Below are positions 8,560 to 13,850 of a stretch of DNA of 13,850 nt, piece after piece. The stretch is taken from contig JAHEZB010000014.1 in the NCBI GenBank assembly GCA_023251285.1, positions 1-13,850 of the forward strand. The letters are read 5' to 3'. The notes beneath the pieces are model-generated. The model made no database searches. It saw nothing but the letters and a program-made list of their open reading frames with translations, and was not told the DNA's origin. The translations under genes and the position numbers were made by a program. Each line of letters begins with the position of its first letter. Positions within the stretch are counted from its first letter, which is position 1. Origin of the DNA: Chitinophagaceae bacterium (lineage in GTDB: Bacteria > Bacteroidota > Bacteroidia > Chitinophagales > Chitinophagaceae).

Positions 8560-9759
8560 CTACTGATTCATATCCTGTTCCTGTTGCTGATAGTTGCCTG
8601 CTGAATTCTGTAAGGTTGCGGTAGTGGTATTTTCAGAGCCATTGCGCACATAAGTCAGTTCTACTTTATCACCCGGATGAAGAGACGAAATTCTTCCGAT
8701 CAGTTCAGTTGCTGTATTGATCACCTTCCCATTTAATTTGGTAATAAAATCTCCTTGTTGAATCCCGGCCTTGCCGGCAGCACTACCATCGGCTACTTTT
8801 ATCACATACACACCATTGCCATCAGGAATATTATTTTTTTGACGGTCCGCATCAGTCATCTGATCGCTTCCCAGCATGATTCCCAAATAGGCTCTTTTAG
8901 AGGTTCCGTATTTTATAATGTCGCTCACCACTCTTTTTACAAGGTTAGACGGAATAGCATAAGAATAACCTGCATAAGAACCTGTTGGTGATGCTATAGC
9001 ACTGTTAATACCAATTAAATCTCCATCGGTATTTACCAGGGCGCCTCCACTGTTTCCGGGGTTAACCGCTGCGTCTGTCTGAATAAAAGATTCAATGGGC
9101 GCGTCACTGTTGCGGTTGTTGATGCCAATGCTTCTTGCTTTCGCACTTACAATTCCGGAGGTAACGGTTGTTTCAAGATTCAGGGGGTAACCAATCGCCA
9201 ATACCCACTGGCCCACGCGAACGTCATCGGAATTGGCAAAATTGAGAGAAGGTAAATTACTTCCTTCAATTTTAATAACGGCCAGGTCAGAACTTGGATC
9301 CGTACCGATCACTTTTGCCTTATAATCATTCTTATCATTAAGGGTTACCAGCAGTTCATCCGCATTTTCCACCACATGATTATTGGTTACGATGTACCCG
9401 TTATTACTCACGATAACACCTGATCCGGACGCCACTTCCCTGGCGGCACCGGGGTTATCACCCTGGTTATAAGACATGCCGCCGAAACCGGCGAATGGAT
9501 CAAATTGCTGGGCCCCGGGTCTTTTGAGCACTTTTATGTGTACGACAGCCGGCGATGCTTTTGAAGCAGCACTTTCAAAATCTGTCATCGGTGCAGCGTC
9601 GCTCCCCTGGATAAATTTTGCCTGTTTAAAAACTGAAGTGGCTGCGGGACTATTAACAGCCAGCAGTTGTTGTTCATTTAATTTGCCATATACCCAGGCA
9701 CATGCAAAAAAGGTAGCAGCAGTTACCAGGAAAACGGCGAGAAGGTGTTTGAATTTCAT
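8560..9759 (-). CDS. htrA: HtrA/Do-type periplasmic serine protease with one PDZ domain
   Basis: A 399-residue S1C-family protease that degrades or refolds damaged envelope proteins. A hydrophobic N-terminal segment (about 5-24) is a signal peptide or membrane anchor. The trypsin-like domain (about 60-285) has the full triad: His128 (VTNNHVV), Asp158 (SSDLAVIKI) and Ser237 (NPGNSGGAL). A single PDZ domain follows (about 288-383) with the YLGI ligand-binding loop at 291-294. The C-terminus is a short Gln-rich tail. E. coli DegP and DegQ have two PDZ domains, so this resembles DegS in layout, and membrane anchoring is possible. Cys20 follows FFA, a poor lipobox, so lipidation is unlikely. The gene has its own candidate promoter and its own terminator. 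The adjacent two-component operon may respond to the same stress; that is inference. Confidence 0.95.
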   Translation of the reverse strand: MKFKHLLAVFLVTAATFFACAWVYGKLNEQQLLAVNSPAATSVFKQAKFIQGSDAAPMTDFESAASKASPAVVHIKVLKRPGAQQFDPFAGFGGMSYNQGDNPGAAREVASGSGVIVSNNGYIVTNNHVVENADELLVTLNDKNDYKAKVIGTDPSSDLAVIKIEGSNLPSLNFANSDDVRVGQWVLAIGYPLNLETTVTSGIVSAKARSIGINNRNSDAPIESFIQTDAAVNPGNSGGALVNTDGDLIGINSAIASPTGSYAGYSYAIPSNLVKRVVSDIIKYGTSKRAYLGIMLGSDQMTDADRQKNNIPDGNGVYVIKVADGSAAGKAGIQQGDFITKLNGKVINTATELIGRISSLHPGDKVELTYVRNGSENTTTATLQNSAGNYQQQEQDMNQ

Positions 9760-10075
9760 GATTTACTTTTTTTAATTGTTATAAAGCAAATATGAAATGC
9801 ACCTTTGTAGCAAATCTGTAGAAATCTGTAAATGGCTTGTTAAACGTAAAGTGTGAATCCGCCAACCGGTTAGCTTCTCTGCTATGTTTAAAGTAATTGA
9901 ACATCGCTCTTCTTAATAAGAAGCCCCGGTTTTCATTGCTTGGTTAATTCTAATTCAAAGACAAGTGTTGCTCAATTCGTTTTGTTGGTGAAGCAGCGCA
10001 CTTCGCTCAACCCAAACAAAGGACTCTTTCATTTATAAGGAGGACCAACAAGGAAGAAAAGCTCCAAAACGGGTT
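9760..10075. other. Intergenic region between cyclase homologue and protease
   Basis: No coding frame with protein-like composition was found in these 316 bases on either strand, so no effector gene sits here. It holds the candidate protease promoter, a perfect 15-base palindrome CTTCTTA-A-TAAGAAG (9909-9923), and an imperfect hairpin (arms near 9981-9988 and 10011-10020) with no T-run that might mark the end of the cyclase transcript. Confidence 0.5.
9787..9814 (-). promoter_or_regulatory. Candidate Bacteroidota-type promoter of the HtrA gene
   Basis: On the minus strand CATATTTG (9794-9787) is one base from the TAnnTTTG -7 element, and TTTG (9814-9811) sits 16 bases upstream as a -33 element. 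A start a few bases beyond would give a leader of about 20 bases before the ATG at 9759. The same 16-base spacing occurs before the cyclase gene. Spacing is slightly shorter than the usual Bacteroidota range. Confidence 0.4.
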
Positions 10076-10783
10076 CTATGGCTGCAACATACCGTTGGTT
10101 CTGTAAACGGTATGTGTCTCCTCACCTAATTTTATTTTCTTTTCGAACCAAATATTTTTTTCGCCTGTTTCCCGTGCATTGTCTGCCAGCCTTGTAAAAC
10201 AAGCCCGGGAGGTATAAACCGAATAAGGATATTTCCCGATTCCGGAGAGTTGAGCAGCAAATTCAGGCGCTCTCCCAATCCAGGTTAAATCCTTATGATT
10301 GCCTGCTCCGGAGCGAACAGCCCAGGCATCACCTGTGTCAATTCCAACACAGTGCCTGATCGAAAGCTTATTATTTCGAATAGACCGAAATGCGGTGCGT
10401 GCTTTTGGATTCAGCACCTTCTCCACCATCCAGTCAATTTTTCGGGCACAATTTACCGCAGATGTATTGGGTGTTTCGCCATTGAAAATTCCCATAACGC
10501 TGTGGCTCCCCGCGCTTCTGGCTGTTCCTCCATCAGCCAGTATCAGCCGGACAGATATTTGCAAATAGGCACGGATTATTTTGGCAGTGGTTTCCCAGGA
10601 ACATTTTTCCATGAGCATCATGAGATCTGCTAAATCCGCGTAAAGAAATGTTGCTTCAATTTTAAAAGCTCCATTGGCTGGAGCTATCTCTTCGGCTTCC
10701 GGTATTACATTTGCATCCCTTAGCTGCCATTCTATTCCCAGCACGCCGTCCACTTCTGATTGTAATGTGTCAAGTAATGTCAT
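10076..10783 (-). CDS. Class III nucleotidyl cyclase homologue, Pycsar (PycC)-like, probably degenerate
   Basis: A 235-residue cytoplasmic protein made of one class III cyclase homology domain with no membrane or sensor part. The layout matches the bacterial single-domain cyclases used in Pycsar defence: an N-terminal LRDANVIPEAEEI element (21-33), then ATFLYADLAD with first metal-binding Asp50, GSHSVMGIF (92-100), VGIDTGDAWAVRSG (146-159) and LTWIGRAPEFAAQLS (166-180). In active members the second metal ligand is Asp in a GD pair; here the pair is Gly92-Ser93. The Asn usual in GRAANYAA-type motifs is Glu174. The nucleotide sequence confirms these residues. Activity is therefore doubtful, unless the domain works as half of a heterodimer or only binds ligand. 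No transmembrane, TIR or nuclease effector is encoded beside it. The ATG at 10783 has an A-rich leader without Shine-Dalgarno. Family membership is confident; a Pycsar role is inference. Confidence 0.8.
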   Translation of the reverse strand: MTLLDTLQSEVDGVLGIEWQLRDANVIPEAEEIAPANGAFKIEATFLYADLADLMMLMEKCSWETTAKIIRAYLQISVRLILADGGTARSAGSHSVMGIFNGETPNTSAVNCARKIDWMVEKVLNPKARTAFRSIRNNKLSIRHCVGIDTGDAWAVRSGAGNHKDLTWIGRAPEFAAQLSGIGKYPYSVYTSRACFTRLADNARETGEKNIWFEKKIKLGEETHTVYRTNGMLQP

Positions 10784-10811
10784 TGTTGAAATTGTCTTGT
10801 CCTAAAATACG

Positions 10812-10845
10812 TTTACACAAATTAGTGTAAAATGTGAAATTCAAA
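10812..10845 (-). promoter_or_regulatory. Candidate promoter with overlapping operator of the cyclase homologue
   Basis: On the minus strand TTTG (10845-10842) and CTAATTTG (10825-10818), separated by 16 bases, resemble the Bacteroidota -33 and -7 elements and would start transcription about 28 bases before the ATG. A perfect inverted repeat TTTACAC-N6-GTGTAAA (10812-10831) overlaps the -7 box, the classic place for a repressor operator. Confidence 0.45.
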
Positions 10846-10913
10846 TATTGAGAGGATGATAAGATGTGAACGTTACCTATAAGTTCGTATGCCATCCCAT
10901 CCCATCCACCACG

Positions 10914-11537
10914 AACTTTTGTCCCTTTGTCTTCTTCGTGTGAAAATCGGCTTCTTCTTTTTTTCTTCACATAAAGGAAACGAAGAAGCGAAGGCACACG
11001 AAGGAGGAACAATTCCTTCGTGAACTTTGTCCCTTCGTCTTCTTCGTGTGAAAATCGGCTTCTTCTTTTTTTCTTCAGATAAAGGAAACGAAGAAGCGAA
11101 GGCACACCAAGGAGGAACAATTCCTTTGCAAACTTTGTCCCTTGGTCTTCTTCGTGTGAAACTTGCTTCTTCTTTTCTTCTTTTTTTCTTCACATAAAGG
11201 AAACGATGTATCGAAGGCAGACGAAGAGAACTCAGCCCTTCGTGAACTTTGTCCCTTCGTCTTCTGCGTGTGGAAACCATTCTTCTTCTTCTCCTCACAA
11301 AGGAAACGAAGAAGCGAAGGCAAACGAAGGAGGAACAATTCCTTTGCGAACTTTGTCCCTTGGTCTTCTTCGTGTGAAAATTGCTTCTTCTTTTTTCTTC
11401 ACACAAAGGAAACGAAATATCGAAGGCATGCGAAGAGAGATCAGTCCTCTGCGAACTTTGTCCCTTGGTCTTCTTCGTGTGAAAATTGCTTCTTCTTTTT
11501 TCTTCACACAAAGGAAACGAAGGATCGAAGGCAGATC
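10914..11537. repeat. Six-unit imperfect tandem repeat array with hairpin-forming units
   Basis: Six direct units begin at 10914, 11023, 11131, 11245, 11349 and 11454, with lengths 109, 108, 114, 104, 105 and about 84 bases; the last is truncated. Each unit opens with AACTTTGTCCCTT (the first with an extra T), runs through a pyrimidine-rich half, then AAAGGAAACGA and a purine-rich half. The halves are largely complementary. In unit 2, 11032-11047 pairs with 11088-11102 with one bulged base, and inner TGTGAA-type and TTCACA-type segments can pair inside it in most units. A second hairpin joins units 1 and 2: CACGAAGGA (about 10998-11006) with TCCTTCGTG (11014-11022). There are no unique spacers, so it is not a CRISPR array. 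Several frames stay open because the repeat is almost free of stop codons, giving spurious Lys/Arg-rich frames on both strands. Function unknown; such hairpin repeats are often dispersed across a genome. Confidence 0.93.
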
Positions 11538-11655
11538 ATGGTAAGATTGGTAAATTCAGGATTTTTAAGCCGCTTTTTTGCTTCTTTCACCATATATGAA
11601 GACAAGGGAGGAGACTACTTTAAAATTATGCTTTAAGACCTATAGCTAATAATAA

Positions 11656-11694
11656 AAAGCCTTTCAACTATTATAAGAATAATTGAAAGGCTTT
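11656..11694. terminator. Perfect 12-bp-stem terminator after the lipoprotein gene
   Basis: AAAGCCTTTCAA (11656-11667) and TTGAAAGGCTTT (11683-11694) pair perfectly across a 15-base loop. On the minus strand the stem ends in a run of five T (11658-11654), so it mainly serves the lipoprotein gene ending at 11715. It may also stop transcripts coming out of the repeat array on the plus strand. Confidence 0.85.
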
Positions 11695-11714
11695 AAAACA
11701 ATTTTTTAAAAATA

Positions 11715-12215
11715 TTATCGGCCGTTTTTCTTGTCGATATTTTTTCCTATTATGTAACCACCGGCTGCGCCTACCACGCCACCAATTACGGCACCTTCCA
11801 CAGGTTTTTTCTTACTGATGATTGCCCCGCCAATTGCCCCGGCACCACCACCTATAACAGCACCTTGTGCAGCGCTGCTCCAGCCTTTTTTACGGGTCGT
11901 TGTTTGAGTAGTCTGCGTACTGGTATTACCCGATCCGGAATTAGAAGAAGCTGAAGTATTGGTACCACTGGCGGAAGAGGTAGTTTTTCGTGGCGCAACC
12001 CTTCCTGGTGTTCTTGTAACAGGAATGGTAGCAGGAGTTTTTAAAGCTTGAGTCATCTTACTGGTGTCAGAATACATATTGTTATTATTCGCACTTGAAT
12101 CTGTAAGTAACCGAATATCTCTTGCTTCTGATTTCTTGCTGTTGCAGGCAGTAAATGCCGTTAGAAGTGCCAGAGCAAATAAAATAATTTTCATACTTTT
12201 TAATTTAATTTTCAT
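11715..12215 (-). CDS. Glycine-zipper lipoprotein
   Basis: A 166-residue predicted lipoprotein of the cell envelope. The N-terminus is basic then hydrophobic, ending in the lipobox-like FTAC with acceptor Cys24 followed by NSKK. The middle (about 40-110) is a low-complexity Thr/Ser/Asn linker of the kind that spans the periplasm. Residues about 115-158 form a glycine-zipper segment with repeated GAVIGG-type motifs (GAVIGGGAGAIGG, then GAVIGGVVGAAGGYIIG) split by a short Lys-rich turn, suggesting two packed membrane-associated helices. The ATG at 12194 (residue 8) is an equally good start and would give a standard-length signal peptide. The gene follows the OmpA-like gene by 61 bp and precedes a strong terminator, so the two are probably cotranscribed. 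Exact role unknown; similar proteins accompany OmpA-type anchors. Confidence 0.85.
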   Translation of the reverse strand: MKIKLKSMKIILFALALLTAFTACNSKKSEARDIRLLTDSSANNNNMYSDTSKMTQALKTPATIPVTRTPGRVAPRKTTSSASGTNTSASSNSGSGNTSTQTTQTTTRKKGWSSAAQGAVIGGGAGAIGGAIISKKKPVEGAVIGGVVGAAGGYIIGKNIDKKNGR

Positions 12216-12276
12216 TTTTTTTAATCTATTTAATTGTGACTTTTAGTAAACATTCATTATCGGATCTCCCGCCTGT

Positions 12277-13850
12277 TTATTTACCAGGAATAATATCAAT
12301 AATTACCGTCCTGTTATAAAAGCGTTCTTCAGGAAGTCTGTTATCAAATGGTGCCATCCCTTCATCTTCACCAAAACCGTACGTTTCAAATTTAACGCCT
12401 GTTTTACCGGCTCCGGATAAGGCACTTTCTATGATTTGTTGAGCACCCATCGCCCTTTCCTGTGACAATGAATGATTGTATTTCTCATCACCTATAATAT
12501 CAGTATGCCCATGAATAACAACTGTGCTGTTATCAGAAATTAATGGCGTTACAACATTAGTAAGAAAGTTCTTATAAGCATCGATTGATTTGGATTTATC
12601 GAAATCGAATAAGATGCTGTAGCGTAAACCCTCTTGTTTTGGATCGTCTCTTTTTATTAAACTAACGCTGCTTTCTTTTCTAATAGCATGGCCGCTTATT
12701 GTTTCTCCAAGCATTACAATTTTATAATTGCCCTGCGTGTTGTTGCCTAAAATAGTCTTTCCGGGAACTGAAGCCTCGTCAGTTGTGTATGGGCCATAAT
12801 ACTGCACATTGCCTTGCTCGTCCGTTACTTCAACTTTCCATGATTTTAATAATTCACTGGCATCGCCTGCGCTAAAGATCACATGGCTATCTAATGGGTC
12901 TTGTTGCACGGCTGTTATTTGCACCGGCTTCAAAAATGCAGAGTTAACGCCACCCACTTGCATGAGTAATTCCGGAGAAGTACTTTCAATATCAACCCTT
13001 CTGTCACCTTCGCGTAGTAATGCGAGTTCTTTGGTAGCACCTGGTTGTTCGGAGGGTATCATTGGTTTATCTCTTCCTGCAGTAGTTATTCTTGAAGGGG
13101 TAGTTCCAAAAGCGGTTACTAAATATTGCTTTACATTTTCAGCAAATACTTTACCTTCTGCCGGGTTTTTATTTGAAGAACCGGTTAATGTAATAGTGCT
13201 TTGCGCATTGCTTCTGAGCCTGTCTCCCATTATGTTTAAAATATTATGATATACCGCCAGCTGCCTTGCTGAACGGCCATCATTCAGATTAGCCGGTTGG
13301 CCTTGTTGCAATTGTTCTTCCTTAAAAGAGGCCGCCTGCGTATTATTCAATTGAACATAACGATTGGGTATTTCAACAGAACCGGCTTCAAAGAATACAG
13401 AGTTCCGCAATGGAAATGTTTCTTTCACCTGGCGGCTTAATGGAATCACTTTCGGCGCCCTTACAGAAAATTGAACTTCTTTTTCAGCCACTGCTAGCGG
13501 GGCAGTTATGGGTTCAGTAACAGTTTTTTCGGCAGATTTTCCGACAGGTTTTCTGGAGGTACCAAACTTAAGTGCTATTCCTGCACGAACGGTATATACT
13601 GACCATGATTCTACTTCACGTGGAGCCTGGCCTAAATCTGTTTGAAAAGAGGCAAATGGCGAAATGGTCATCTGCGTGGCACTGGTTGATCTGGAAACAG
13701 GAATATCTATACCTGCACCAGCTTGTGCTGAAAATACTGTTTTGCGGATATCGCTCCAGTCAGCTCTTCTATCTGCCTGCTTTTCCTGTGTATAAGTAAA
13801 AGTCTTTGCCATATTAAAACTTATAGTAGGCCCGGCAAATAAATAAAATG
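12277..13850 (-). CDS. Beta-barrel outer-membrane protein with two OmpA-like domains, 5' end outside window
   Basis: The frame stays open from the Met at 13812 to the window edge (upstream residues include FAGPTISFN), so this is the C-terminal part of a longer gene and that Met is unlikely to be the start. Numbering from it, residues 1-84 look like the last strands of a beta-barrel, ending in AGIALKFG. A linker follows, then a first OmpA-like domain (about 137-277: NSVFFEAGSVEI, ITLTGSS, ending EGDRRVDIES), in which the usual G-H-T-D ligand loop has become TGSSNKNP. A beta-rich segment (about 285-388) leads to a second, complete OmpA domain (about 398-510) with FDFDKSKSI, HGHTDIIGDEKYNHSLSQERA-type core, Asp438 and Arg453 for diaminopimelate binding, and a final FYNRTVIIDI. 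The likely role is tying the outer membrane to peptidoglycan. The lipoprotein gene follows after 61 bp. Confidence 0.92.
   Translation of the reverse strand, partial: FYLFAGPTISFNMAKTFTYTQEKQADRRADWSDIRKTVFSAQAGAGIDIPVSRSTSATQMTISPFASFQTDLGQAPREVESWSVYTVRAGIALKFGTSRKPVGKSAEKTVTEPITAPLAVAEKEVQFSVRAPKVIPLSRQVKETFPLRNSVFFEAGSVEIPNRYVQLNNTQAASFKEEQLQQGQPANLNDGRSARQLAVYHNILNIMGDRLRSNAQSTITLTGSSNKNPAEGKVFAENVKQYLVTAFGTTPSRITTAGRDKPMIPSEQPGATKELALLREGDRRVDIESTSPELLMQVGGVNSAFLKPVQITAVQQDPLDSHVIFSAGDASELLKSWKVEVTDEQGNVQYYGPYTTDEASVPGKTILGNNTQGNYKIVMLGETISGHAIRKESSVSLIKRDDPKQEGLRYSILFDFDKSKSIDAYKNFLTNVVTPLISDNSTVVIHGHTDIIGDEKYNHSLSQERAMGAQQIIESALSGAGKTGVKFETYGFGEDEGMAPFDNRLPEERFYNRTVIIDIIPGK

Noticed and set aside
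9909..9923. 15-base palindrome as terminator of the cyclase gene
   Set aside because: There is no T-run on either side and it lies over 150 bases beyond the stop codon, so it is noted only as a possible operator.
10039..10080. AAGGAGG motif on the plus strand resembling a ribosome binding site
   Set aside because: The next ATG is about 40 bases away and opens only a short frame antisense to the cyclase homologue. Genes of this phylum do not generally rely on such motifs.
10873..11511. Long minus-strand open frames through the repeat array with repeated Lys/Arg-rich motifs, up to 212 residues
   Set aside because: Several frames on both strands are open at once because the repeat lacks stop codons. 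The translations are low-complexity and shift frame between units of non-multiple-of-three length (109, 104), so no protein repeat is maintained.
10914..11537. CRISPR array
   Set aside because: The units are contiguous and over 100 bp long, with no unique spacers between short identical repeats, and there are no cas genes nearby.
11163..11636. Plus-strand frames through the array with Phe- and Ser-rich repeats
   Set aside because: They are the translation of pyrimidine tracts in the same repeats, with no plausible domain, start context or conservation of frame.

Overview
The window looks like a chromosomal piece of a Bacteroidota bacterium, most likely Chitinophagaceae-like. This rests on a Bacteroidota-style RHS core (YYHPDHLGN near the C-terminus), A-rich leaders without clear Shine-Dalgarno sites, two candidate promoters whose -7 box resembles the Bacteroidota TAnnTTTG element, and a beta-barrel/OmpA surface protein typical of the phylum. 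Both ends of the window cut through genes.

Left part (2-5778, + strand): the 3' portion of a very large SpvB/TcdB-like RHS protein with four Asp-rich NGDG repeats, many YD repeats, an RHS core and a short unrecognised basic tail, closed by a strong intrinsic terminator. Between it and the next gene (5779-6386) there is no intact gene. A decayed reading frame with one in-frame stop and one frameshift lies on the minus strand.

Middle part (6387-9759, all minus strand): an OmpR-type response regulator followed 31 bp later by its sensor histidine kinase, and upstream of them, behind its own terminator, an HtrA/Do-type serine protease with one PDZ domain. Together they read as an envelope stress module, although regulation of the protease by the two-component pair is inference.

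Next (10076-10845, minus strand): a single-domain class III nucleotidyl cyclase homologue of the kind used as the cyclase in Pycsar anti-phage systems. It lacks the second metal-binding Asp and has no recognisable effector gene beside it. A perfect 7-bp inverted repeat overlaps its candidate promoter. Immediately upstream lies an array of six imperfect tandem repeats of 104-114 bp (10914-11537). Each unit is built like a long hairpin, and the units are arranged in a higher-order ~220-bp pattern. This array makes several long but spurious open frames.

Right part (11656-13850, minus strand): a partial gene for a beta-barrel protein with two OmpA-like domains, followed 61 bp later by a small glycine-zipper lipoprotein and a perfect 12-bp-stem terminator. 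These two are probably one transcription unit for outer-membrane/peptidoglycan anchoring.

The parts most worth a second look are the degenerate Pycsar-type cyclase with its operator-like palindrome, the structured repeat array next to it, and the unrecognised RHS tail with the decayed gene behind it.
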